A DNA stretch of 64,000 bases from Halococcus thailandensis JCM 13552 (lineage in GTDB: Archaea > Halobacteriota > Halobacteria > Halobacteriales > Halococcaceae): the NCBI RefSeq assembly GCF_000336715.1, contig NZ_AOMF01000155.1, positions 133,269 through 197,268 of the forward strand. The letters run 5' to 3'. Within the stretch, counting starts at the first letter, position 1. Each line of letters begins with the position of its first letter. Positions 52,220 through 59,748 of the stretch are shown one piece after another. Below the pieces are notes generated by a model, which saw only the letters and a program-made list of their open reading frames with translations, was not told the DNA's origin and did no database searches. The position numbers and the translations under genes were made by a program.

Positions 52220-52639
52220 ATGGGAGAAACCCGTTCGCGGAAACGGCCGTGGCTCGCGGCGTTGCTCTCGGCCATCGCGCCCGCGTTCGGCCACCTCTAC
52301 CTCCGGCGGTGGCTCCGGGCGCTCGGCTGGCTCGGGCTGACGATGCTCTCGAGCACGTTCGTCCCCGACGCGACGCTCGATGCGCTCGTCTCCGGCCAGT
52401 CGTTCGCGTGGCTCGACGCCGCGCCGCTGCTCGCCGTCTCGCTGCTCAGCGTGCTCGACGCCTACCGGCTCGCGGTCGTCAACAACTACCTCCTCCGCGT
52501 CCGGAGCGCCGGCACGGAGATGGCGGTCTGTCCCGACTGCGGCCGGCCCGTCGAGGACGATCTCGACTTCTGTCAGTGGTGCGGGACGACCCTCGACGAG
52601 GCGAGCGCCGACACCCCGGCCCGTCACGACGTCCAGTAG
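52220..52639 (+). CDS. Membrane protein with C-terminal zinc ribbon
   Basis: 139 residues. A helix-rich N-terminal part ('PWLAALLSAIAPAFGHLYLRRWLRALGWLGLTML' and 'APLLAVSLLSVLDAYRLAVVNNYLL') resembles the TM2-like integral region, followed by a zinc ribbon: CPDCGRPV and CQWCGTTL. Such proteins may sense or deliver signals across the membrane. It is divergent from pepF and convergent with truA. Function unknown. Confidence 0.8.
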   Translation: MGETRSRKRPWLAALLSAIAPAFGHLYLRRWLRALGWLGLTMLSSTFVPDATLDALVSGQSFAWLDAAPLLAVSLLSVLDAYRLAVVNNYLLRVRSAGTEMAVCPDCGRPVEDDLDFCQWCGTTLDEASADTPARHDVQ

Positions 52640-52648
52640 CTCTCCTCA

Positions 52649-53449
52649 TTATTCGATCCGTTGCTCGATCTCGCCGGCGACGCGCGCTCGCGTCGTGGCC
52701 TCCGTACGAATGTTTTCGAACAGCTCCCGAGCGCTCGCGGCGGCCTCGCTGTCGACGCGAAAGTCGAGTCCCGAATAGTCGACCCCGGTGAGCACGAGCG
52801 GTGCGGCCGGCGCGGCCGCGATCCCGTCCGGCCCGGAGAGCGTTTCGTCCGAGAGCGCGCGATCGACCATCGAGAGCGACGCATCGCCGGTCGCGACGTT
52901 CCGAACGAACGTGACGATCCGGCGAACGAGCTGGCGTGAGAAGCCGCCCGCACGGAGCGTCACGATCAGGAACTCGCCGTCGCGCTCGATCTCGCCGGCG
53001 AGCGTACGAATGGTGTTGTGATCGTCGGGCGTGAAATTGTGGAAATCGTGTTCGCCCGCGAGTCGTCTCAGAACTGTGCGCGCCCGCTCGCCGTCGGCCG
53101 CCGGCGCGTGGAGCTGGTAGGTGTATTCACGGGCAACGGCGTCGTGGGTCGCGTGAAACGACTCCGTATCGGCGTGCGCCCACGCGCGGATCGACCCTGG
53201 AAGCACGCCGTTGAGCGCCCGCGGCGTGAGCCACTCCGGCGCTGCGAGTCCGATCGTCTGGGCGACTGCCGAGACACCCCGGTCGGTCCGTCCCGCGGCG
53301 GCGTAGCCCGACGGTTTCCGTTCGTCCGGATCGAGCACGCCAAGCTCGCGAAGCGCATCGAACAGCGTCCCCTCGACGGTCGGTACCGTGGGCTGGCGCT
53401 GGAAGCCGTGGAACGGACGGCCGTCGTAGGCGAGCCGGAACGCACGCAT
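52649..53449 (-). CDS. truA: tRNA pseudouridine synthase A
   Basis: 266 residues. 'RLAYDGRPFHGFQRQP' is the TruA start, AAGRTDRGVSA holds the catalytic Asp56, and 'FHATHDAVAREYTYQL' and 'FSRQLVRRIVTFV' follow. It makes pseudouridines at tRNA positions 38-40. ATG 53449 is the family start; a longer frame upstream lacks homologous content. Its 3' end is only 9 nt from the convergent neighbour. Confidence 0.95.
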   Translation of the reverse strand: MRAFRLAYDGRPFHGFQRQPTVPTVEGTLFDALRELGVLDPDERKPSGYAAAGRTDRGVSAVAQTIGLAAPEWLTPRALNGVLPGSIRAWAHADTESFHATHDAVAREYTYQLHAPAADGERARTVLRRLAGEHDFHNFTPDDHNTIRTLAGEIERDGEFLIVTLRAGGFSRQLVRRIVTFVRNVATGDASLSMVDRALSDETLSGPDGIAAAPAAPLVLTGVDYSGLDFRVDSEAAASARELFENIRTEATTRARVAGEIEQRIE

Positions 53450-53667
53450 CGATCGTGTTTCGCCCCGTCGACTCTTCGTTCCGTCGGAAACCAGACGACC
53501 CGTACCGATTCCGTCGGTCGACCGTCGCAACTGATCGTTTCTGGCCAAAGGGTTCATACGAGCGCGAGACTAACCGACCAGTCAGAGATGGTTTTCGAAC
53601 AGAATCGTTACGTCGAACGGAGACGGTCGTCCGTCGGAGCGGCACAGTCCGAACGCGCGGGTCGACA

Positions 53668-54951
53668 GTGAGCACGATCAACAAGTATCTCGGCATCAAC
53701 CGTGAGGTGCTCGCGCTGGCGATCGCCCGGATGGCCGACTCGGTGGGCAACTCCTTTCTCATCGTCGTCCTCCCGATCTACATCGCTAGCGGCACGATCG
53801 AGGGCGGGACGGGCGGGCTCGGCGTCTCGCTGCTCACGGGGCTGATCCTCTCGGCGTTTGGCTTCTTCAACAGCGCGCTCCAGCCCTTTGCCGGACGTCT
53901 GTCGGACAAACTCGGCAAGCGAAAGGCGTTCGTCCTCGCCGGGCTGGGACTGCTCGCGGTCGCGAACTTCACCTACTCGCTGGCGACGAGCTACTGGATG
54001 CTGTTCGCCATCCGGATCGCACAGGGGCTCGGCGCGTCGCTGACGATCGTCGCGACGATCGCGCTGGTCAACGAACTCGCCGACGACGAGACCCGTGGCG
54101 GAAACATGGGCACGTTCAACACCTTCCGACTGCTCGGCTTCGGGGCCGGGCCCGTCGTCGCCGGCTCGGTCATCAACGGCGGCCCGTACTCCCTTCTCGG
54201 GCTCTCGATCACGGGCTTCGAGGCGGCGTTCTACATCGCGACTGTCTCGGCGGTGGTGAGCTTCGCACTCGTCACGCTGCTCGTCGACGATCCCGATATC
54301 GAGCGCTCGACCGACGACGAGGACACCTCGATCGCGGTGTTCGACCACGATGCCGACGGGCTGATCGACCCGGTGTTCGCCCTCGGCGTCGCCTCGCTGT
54401 TCATGGCCGTCGGTATCGCCCTGCTCTCGGCGATCGAACCGCAGGTCAACGCCCGCCTCGGACAGGGCGCACAGCTGTTCGGCATCGAGTTCTCGGCGTT
54501 CGTCCTGATGCAGGTGCTCTTCCAGGCACCCATCGGGAGCGCGAGCGATCGCTACGGCCGCAAACCGTTCATCCTCATCGGGCTCGTCCTGCTCGTGCCC
54601 GCGACGCTCGCGCAGGGGTTCGTCGTCGCGCCGTGGCAGATGATCGTCGCCCGCGCCGCACAGGGGATCGCGGGCGCGCTCGTGTTCGCGCCGGCGCTCG
54701 CGCTCGCGGGCGATCTCGCGAGCAAGGGCTCGTCCGGCACGCAGCTGTCGGTCCTGACGATGTCGTTCGGCCTCGGCACCGCGATCGGGCCGCTCGCGTC
54801 GGGCTTTCTGGTGCGCTTTGGCTACGCCGCCCCGTTCGTCTTCGGCGCGGTGCTCGCCGCTCTCGGCCTCGTGCTCGTCTACACGCAGGTTCAGGAGACC
54901 GTCGCCGTCGACCCCGATACCGTCGGCTCCGCACCGACAGCCCAGGACTAA
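53668..54951 (+). CDS. Major facilitator superfamily transporter
   Basis: 427 residues, twelve helices. 'GLILSAFGFFNSALQPFAGRLSDKLGKRKAFVLAGLG' is the MFS loop 2-3 motif (GRLSDKLGKR), repeated in degenerate form as 'GSASDRYGRKPFILIGLVL' in the second half, as expected. A central charged loop holds 'DDPDIERSTDDEDTSIAVFDHDADG'. Sugar- or drug-efflux-like, substrate unknown. The start is GTG 53668: upstream in-frame residues are Arg-rich and soluble, and the first helix starts soon after the GTG. The gap 53450-53667 before it holds no other gene. Confidence 0.86.
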   Translation: MSTINKYLGINREVLALAIARMADSVGNSFLIVVLPIYIASGTIEGGTGGLGVSLLTGLILSAFGFFNSALQPFAGRLSDKLGKRKAFVLAGLGLLAVANFTYSLATSYWMLFAIRIAQGLGASLTIVATIALVNELADDETRGGNMGTFNTFRLLGFGAGPVVAGSVINGGPYSLLGLSITGFEAAFYIATVSAVVSFALVTLLVDDPDIERSTDDEDTSIAVFDHDADGLIDPVFALGVASLFMAVGIALLSAIEPQVNARLGQGAQLFGIEFSAFVLMQVLFQAPIGSASDRYGRKPFILIGLVLLVPATLAQGFVVAPWQMIVARAAQGIAGALVFAPALALAGDLASKGSSGTQLSVLTMSFGLGTAIGPLASGFLVRFGYAAPFVFGAVLAALGLVLVYTQVQETVAVDPDTVGSAPTAQD

Positions 54952-54983
54952 CGTCGCTCTCTCTGGCAGCCGTTCTCGAAAAC

Positions 54984-55001
54984 TCTCGTGGAAAAACGAG
55001 A
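54984..55001. terminator. Short hairpin between the MFS gene and the Doc region
   Basis: TCTCGT (54984-54989) and ACGAGA (54996-55001) are 6-bp arms around a purine-rich loop, 30 nt after the MFS stop. It could end transcription from either side. No U-tract follows, so the call is weak. Confidence 0.3.
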
Positions 55002-55070
55002 ATAGATAACGTACTTGATGATCAGACGATCCCACAACGTCCAGCGAATGCCGTTGGAACGGGTGCGACG

Positions 55071-55214
55071 CTATGTGGTGTCGGTCTGTTCGTCAGCGAG
55101 TCGGTCGAGAATCGGCCGTTCGCGTTCGATGATCCGGTCGACACGCTCGCGAAATCCGTCCTCGTCCGATTCGTGTTCCGATTCGGCCATGCCAGTGCTA
55201 TCGTTTCGTTTCAT
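55071..55214 (-). CDS. Small acidic helical protein, possible Doc partner
   Basis: 47 residues, MKRNDSTGMAESEHES... then DGFRERVDRIIERERPILDRLADEQ, predicted as one long amphipathic helix after a disordered acidic start. It begins two nt after the stop of the Doc toxin gene, on the same strand, so it is translated right after it. No Phd-type DNA-binding domain is present. It might be a helix that blocks the Fic-fold active site. A second in-frame ATG eight codons in is also possible. Confidence 0.55.
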   Translation of the reverse strand: MKRNDSTGMAESEHESDEDGFRERVDRIIERERPILDRLADEQTDTT

Positions 55215-55216
55215 GA

Positions 55217-55618
55217 TTAGTGTTCCGGCAGGCTCGATTCGTCGATCTCGCCCGCTTCGAACCACGCGGCGAGTTCGCCGATCTCGAATAGACCGGCACG
55301 GCGAATGATGCGTTCGATCGTCTCCTTGTCTTGCTGAAAGTCAGGTCTGATCTCCTTTCGTTCCAGATATTCCATCGTCGCGGTCCACGCCGTCCGCTTG
55401 TTCGCGTTCTCGAAGACGTGGGCACTCTGTATCCCGAACAGCAATGTCGCCGCCCGGTGGTACGGGTCGTCGTACTCGGCAGCCGGTTCGATGACCTCGC
55501 GTCTGAGCATCCTCCTCGGTGCTGCGATACGGATACCTTCGTATTTCAGACCGTATCGTCGATCGATCCGTTCGTGTATGGTGATGATTTCACCCGGTGT
55601 CGGCAGGTCGTCCGTCAT
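55217..55618 (-). CDS. doc: Doc/Fic-family toxin
   Basis: 133 residues. The central motif HVFENANKRT (67-76) matches the Doc signature H-x-F-x-x-A/G-N-K-R. In phage P1 Doc this site phosphorylates elongation factor EF-Tu. Flanking helices ('DPYHRAATLLFGIQSAHVF' and 'AWTATMEYLERKEIRPDF') are family typical. Doc normally follows its antitoxin Phd; no Phd-like gene is upstream here (hisS starts 28 nt beyond its start, same strand), and a 47-residue helical protein follows instead. The gene has ordinary composition and appears intact. Confidence 0.85.
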   Translation of the reverse strand: MTDDLPTPGEIITIHERIDRRYGLKYEGIRIAAPRRMLRREVIEPAAEYDDPYHRAATLLFGIQSAHVFENANKRTAWTATMEYLERKEIRPDFQQDKETIERIIRRAGLFEIGELAAWFEAGEIDESSLPEH

Positions 55619-55645
55619 CGTTGCCCGACCGAACGACCCTGTTCC

Positions 55646-56932
55646 CTACTTTCTTTCGCTGGCGTCGGGAAACTCGTCGACCGGCACCTGGCGCTGATCG
55701 CCCGATGCCATCTCCTTGACGGTCACGTTCCCGCCGGCGAGGTCCTGTTCGCCGACGATTACCGTCGTCTCGGCACCGATCGAGTCGGCGTACTCGAGCT
55801 GTGCACCGAAGCTCCGGCCGGCGATGTCCGTCTCGACGACGTGGCCACGCTCGCGCAGATCCCGGGTGATCCCGGCGGCGGTCTCGCGCGTGTCGCCTAC
55901 CTGGAGCACGTAGTAGTCGGTCGTCGTGGTCTCTTCGGGCCAGACGCCGGCGCGCTCGCAGAGTAGCGAGAGGGTCGCCATCCCGAGCGCGACACCGACC
56001 GCGGGCGTCGGCTGGCCGCCGAACCCCTCGATGAGGTCGTCGTAGCGCCCGCCGCCGAACACCGCTCGGCCCACCGTGCCGGTGGTGTCGAAACACTCGA
56101 AGACGACGCCGGTGTAGTAGTCGAGCCCCCGTGCGGTGTCGAGCGAGAGCGTGCAGTAGTCGCGCGCGCCGAGATCCGCGGTCGCGTCGAGCACGTTCTG
56201 GAGGTTCTCGACCGCGTTCTCGACGCGCTCGGTCTCGGCGGCGGCCACGAGCTCGTCGAGGTTCTCCTCCTCGGTTGCGAGCAGTTCGTCGAACGCCTCG
56301 GCGTCGGATTCCGAGAGGCCCGCATCACCGAGCAGCGCGCGATACTCGCCGACGGCGAGTTTGTCGCGTTTGTCGACCGCGCGGATCGCCGCCTCGGTGT
56401 CGACGTCGGCATCGAACGATTCCAACAGCCCACCCAAAATGTCGCGGTGGCTCACCCGGAACTCGAAGTCGTCGCCCGTGAGCCCCAGTTCGGTGAGCGC
56501 GTCGGCGGCGTACGCGAGGATCTCGGCGTCGGCGATCGGTTCCGACGAGCCGAAGATATCGACGTTGGTCTGGTAGAATTCGCGAAAGCGGCCCTGCTGG
56601 ACCGCCTCATAGCGCCAGAACGGTCGCGAGGAGACCCACTTGATCGGTTTCGAGAGCGCCTGCTGCTTTTCGACGACCATTCGCGCGACCGTCGGGGTGA
56701 GTTCGGGCGTCATCGCCACCTCGCGGCCGCCGTGGTCGGTGAAGTTGTAGAGTTCTTCGACGATCTCCTCGCCGCTCTTGTCGGCGTACATCTGCGTGCG
56801 TTCGAGCGCCGGCGTGCCGATCTCGCGGAAGCCGTAGCGCTGGGCGACCTCCTCGACGTCGTCGATGACCTCACGGCGAGCGCTCATCTCGCCGGGGTAG
56901 AAGTCGCGAAAGCCCTTGATGCGGTCGTACAT
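55646..56932 (-). CDS. hisS: Histidyl-tRNA synthetase
   Basis: 428 residues. Class II motifs are visible: motif 1 region 'LERTQMYADKSGEEIVEELYNFTD', motif 2 'FRYEAVQQGRFREFYQTNVDIFG' in part (GRFREFYQTNVDIFG), histidine motif ARGLDYYTGVVFE and motif 3 'GVALGMATLSLL'. The C-terminal 90 residues are the anticodon-binding domain. ATG 56932 is used; a GTG ten codons upstream (56962) is in frame, but the likely TATA (near 56983) would put the transcript start just inside it. hisS sits upstream of doc on the same strand, so doc could be cotranscribed with it. Confidence 0.95.
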   Translation of the reverse strand: MYDRIKGFRDFYPGEMSARREVIDDVEEVAQRYGFREIGTPALERTQMYADKSGEEIVEELYNFTDHGGREVAMTPELTPTVARMVVEKQQALSKPIKWVSSRPFWRYEAVQQGRFREFYQTNVDIFGSSEPIADAEILAYAADALTELGLTGDDFEFRVSHRDILGGLLESFDADVDTEAAIRAVDKRDKLAVGEYRALLGDAGLSESDAEAFDELLATEEENLDELVAAAETERVENAVENLQNVLDATADLGARDYCTLSLDTARGLDYYTGVVFECFDTTGTVGRAVFGGGRYDDLIEGFGGQPTPAVGVALGMATLSLLCERAGVWPEETTTTDYYVLQVGDTRETAAGITRDLRERGHVVETDIAGRSFGAQLEYADSIGAETTVIVGEQDLAGGNVTVKEMASGDQRQVPVDEFPDASERK

Positions 56933-56979
56933 ACTGTCCGTTGGCGGTATCGGCGTGTTCACCCTTACGGAATGCGCTA

Positions 56980-56986
56980 CTTATAG
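56980..56986 (-). promoter_or_regulatory. TATA box for hisS
   Basis: CTATAAG on the minus strand, about 51 nt before ATG 56932 and 21 nt before the alternative GTG 56962, which favours the ATG start with a leader of about 25 nt. Confidence 0.5.
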
Positions 56987-57069
56987 AACACTGTGAGAAA
57001 ATAGAGACTCATTAGGCTGGGTGTACAAATCAATATTTCAATCAGGGGCAGAAACTGTCAGATAGTTTA

Positions 57070-57741
57070 TCACATCCGGCTGAATAGCTCCGATAATCTT
57101 GGAATAATACCCTCTGATCTCATTTCATTTTCAACGAAATGCAAGATACCATCATACGTTTGTCTTGGCAAGTCTTTTCTTTCTTCTCTTTCATCTGGCT
57201 GGCTCTCTGAAGCATTTCTAAACTCTGATTCAACTATTTCATTTTCTCGTAAGTTCTCTGCAATTACTTCAAGACGACGTGGATCGCTAATGTCGATTAT
57301 ACGATGCAGAATCATCTCATCAATATCATTCACCGCACTACTTTCTCCAGAAGATCCAACACCATGCTGCACATCATTGCGCTGCTCCAACTTTCTATTC
57401 AAACTTCGTACTAATGTATAATGATAATGTATACTCTGCCTACTAGTTGGTGGTAAAGTCGCTAAAAAGCCGGAATTTTTAACGAGTTCATATGCAGATG
57501 TCTCTAGTGGAAGTGTTGTTCTCTCATTGGCAACTTCTCCTGTACCATCTCTGAACTGAAATAAATCATGAGCAATCATTTCTGTGTGTATATCGTTCTG
57601 ACTTATTTCGGTTTCCAACGCCTTTAGGGAACTACTCTTTTTCTTTCTGTCTCTCCCGTAAAACGTGAGCAGGACAGTCGTAACTGCTGTAATTAATGAT
57701 ACTGCTACTGACAATACAGAATCCAGCATATTTGACAACAT
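57070..57741 (-). CDS. A/T-rich orphan with N-terminal membrane helix
   Basis: 223 residues. One helix near residues 10-27 (VAVSLITAVTTVLLTFYG) is followed by a basic RDRKKK stop-transfer and a long soluble, mostly helical domain. Base composition is strikingly different: many A and T, codons such as ATA, TTA and AGA, against GC-rich neighbours, in a block from about 56985 to 57825. I see no known motif. It is probably recently acquired; similar single-helix orphans occur near mobile elements and in defence contexts, but no such neighbour is present. It is an intact frame with start and stop. Confidence 0.7.
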   Translation of the reverse strand: MLSNMLDSVLSVAVSLITAVTTVLLTFYGRDRKKKSSSLKALETEISQNDIHTEMIAHDLFQFRDGTGEVANERTTLPLETSAYELVKNSGFLATLPPTSRQSIHYHYTLVRSLNRKLEQRNDVQHGVGSSGESSAVNDIDEMILHRIIDISDPRRLEVIAENLRENEIVESEFRNASESQPDEREERKDLPRQTYDGILHFVENEMRSEGIIPRLSELFSRM

Positions 57742-57827
57742 AGTTACATATGGGTGCCTGATGACGTCCCTTGGCTTTCACCAATCTAATCTAGTTTACG
57801 AATAGTAATATCCTGTGTGGATCGAAT

Positions 57828-58175
57828 TTACCGTCGTTTGATGTCGAAGCTCTTCTTGTCGGGTTTGAGCTCCTGGAGCAACTCCCGCATCTGGTCCTCG
57901 TCGATCTTGTCGCCGAGCCGGCCGCTGCGTGCGAGCGCGAACACCTGCTGTTCGACCTGTTCGCCGAACTCGGGCTTGCTCATCTTCACCGAGTTGAGCC
58001 GCTGTCGCGCGCCGTCGGTGAGGTTCTGGCGGAGTACGGCCGATTTCTGTGCTTCGGCCTGTTCCTGCTGGGCCTGTCTGGCTTCCTCGTTTTGCCCGCC
58101 ACCCTGCTGCTGTTCTTTGAGCTGTTCGAGTTTCTGCTTGCGCAGTTCTTCGATGTCTTCCTCGGAGCCGCTCAT
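57828..58175 (-). CDS. PDCD5-family DNA-binding protein
   Basis: 115 residues. A charged Gln-rich N-terminal helix ('[13 protein letters not shown]', '[15 protein letters not shown]') and a C-terminal three-helix bundle with '[31 protein letters not shown]' identify the archaeal/eukaryotic PDCD5 (TFAR19) family. Archaeal members bind double-stranded DNA. Its promoter region includes the tandem palindromes at 58250-58275. Confidence 0.94.
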   Translation of the reverse strand: MSGSEEDIEELRKQKLEQLKEQQQGGGQNEEARQAQQEQAEAQKSAVLRQNLTDGARQRLNSVKMSKPEFGEQVEQQVFALARSGRLGDKIDEDQMRELLQELKPDKKSFDIKRR

Positions 58176-58249
58176 ACCGCTACGTTACGACTAGTCGAAC
58201 AAAAGCCCGGCGGACACTGCGGTGCTCGTCGGTGCTCTCCGAAACTCAC

Positions 58250-58275
58250 GAATTCACGTGAATCCGTGAATTCAC
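58250..58275. repeat. Two adjacent palindromes between PDCD5 and E3 genes
   Basis: ATTCACGTGAAT (58252-58263) and GTGAATTCAC (58266-58275) are perfect palindromes two bases apart; GAATTCAC (58250-58257) and GTGAATTC (58266-58273) also pair as a hairpin with an 8-nt loop. The block touches the E3 stop codon and lies about 80 nt upstream of PDCD5's start. It may be an operator for PDCD5 or the end of the dehydrogenase transcript. Confidence 0.5.
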
Positions 58276-59700
58276 TCAGCGATTGAGCGTGTGGATCGCC
58301 CTGTCACGCGCGTTCTCGACGGCCTCCATCACGGCCTCGCCGAGTGTGGGATGGGTGTGGATCGTCGCGGCGACGTCCTCCAGGGTCGCACCCATCTCGA
58401 CGGCCAGCCCGAGCTCGGCGATCATCTCCGAAGCCTCTGGCGCGACGATCTGCGCACCGAGGATGAATCCGGCATCGTCGTCGGCGACGACGCGGACGAA
58501 CCCGTCGCTCTCGCCGAGGGTGAGTGCGCGCCCGCTCGCACGCATCGGCATCTCGCCCACCACGGTCGAGAAGCCCGCCTCCTCGGCCTCTTCTTCGGTC
58601 ATTCCCACAGTCCCGATCTCGGGGTCGGTGAACACCGCGGCCGGCACGCTCTGGTAGTCGAGCGCCGACGGCTCGCCGGCGATGACCTCGACGGCGACCT
58701 CGCCCTCCTTCATCCCTTTGTGGGCCAGCATCGGCTCGCCGGCGACGTCGCCAACGGCGAAGACGTTCTCGACGTCGGTCCGTGCGCGGTCGTCGGTTTC
58801 GAGGAAGCCGCCCTCGTCGGTCGCGAGCCCGATCGCGTCGAGGTTCAGCGTGTCCGTGACGGGTTCGCGCCCGACCGCCACGAGCGCCTTTTCGGCTCCG
58901 AACTCCGAGATGTCGCCGTCCTCGGTTTCGGTCTTGACGGTGATCCCGTCGCCCGATTCTTCCCACTCGCTCGCGCCCTCGCCGAAGTAAAAGTCGATGC
59001 CGAGCTCCTCGGCGCGGTTCTTGACGACGCGCGCGACGTCGTCCTCGTAGGCCGGCAGCACCGAATCGAGCATCTCGACGACGGTGACGTCGGTGCCGAG
59101 CTTGGCGAAGACAGTCGAAAGTTCCATGCCGATGTAGCCCGCGCCGACGACGACGAGGCTCTCGGGCACTGCATCGAGCGCGAGCGCCTCGCGCGAGGAG
59201 ATGATGTGTTCGCCGTCGAACTCGAAGTTCGGTATTTCCATCGGGCGCGAGCCGGTGGCGACGATCGCGTGCTCGAACTCGATCGTTTCGGAGCCCTGCC
59301 CCTCGCCCGCGTGGGCGACGCGGACGGTGTTCTCGCCCGCGAACTCCGCACGCCCCTCGACGAGGTTCACGCCGTTTGCCTTGCAGAGCTTCTCGACGCC
59401 GCTTGTGAGCTGCTCGACGACGTCGTCCTTCCAGCTCACCATCCCCGCGAGATCGACGGCCGGATCGGCGTGGATGCCCATCTCCTCGGCCGTGCTCGCG
59501 TCGTGGGCGACGTCGGTCGCCGAGATGAGCGCCTTCGAGGGGATGCAGCCGTGGTTCAGACAGGTTCCCCCGTAGGCTTCTTTCTCGACGAGCGTCACGT
59601 CCAGATCGAGCTGTCCCGCGCGGATGGCGGCGACGTAGCCACCGGGGCCAGCGCCGATAATCAGTACGTCCGTCCCCGTCGTGACGTCTCCGACGACCAT
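58276..59700 (-). CDS. lpdA: Dihydrolipoyl dehydrogenase (E3)
   Basis: 474 residues. FAD motif IIGAGPGGYVAAIRAGQL, redox disulfide GGTCLNHGCIPSK (Cys47, Cys52), NAD motif 'VVVGAGYIGMELSTVF' and active-site IHTHPTLGEAV (His) near the C-terminus. It reoxidises the lipoyl groups of E2 and gives NADH. It is the last gene of the E1-E2-E3 operon, 48 nt after E2. Confidence 0.96.
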   Translation of the reverse strand: MVVGDVTTGTDVLIIGAGPGGYVAAIRAGQLDLDVTLVEKEAYGGTCLNHGCIPSKALISATDVAHDASTAEEMGIHADPAVDLAGMVSWKDDVVEQLTSGVEKLCKANGVNLVEGRAEFAGENTVRVAHAGEGQGSETIEFEHAIVATGSRPMEIPNFEFDGEHIISSREALALDAVPESLVVVGAGYIGMELSTVFAKLGTDVTVVEMLDSVLPAYEDDVARVVKNRAEELGIDFYFGEGASEWEESGDGITVKTETEDGDISEFGAEKALVAVGREPVTDTLNLDAIGLATDEGGFLETDDRARTDVENVFAVGDVAGEPMLAHKGMKEGEVAVEVIAGEPSALDYQSVPAAVFTDPEIGTVGMTEEEAEEAGFSTVVGEMPMRASGRALTLGESDGFVRVVADDDAGFILGAQIVAPEASEMIAELGLAVEMGATLEDVAATIHTHPTLGEAVMEAVENARDRAIHTLNR

Positions 59701-59748
59701 ACCGATCGGAGGCGCGCGGACGTGAAAAATCAGTAGGGTCTGAATCGA

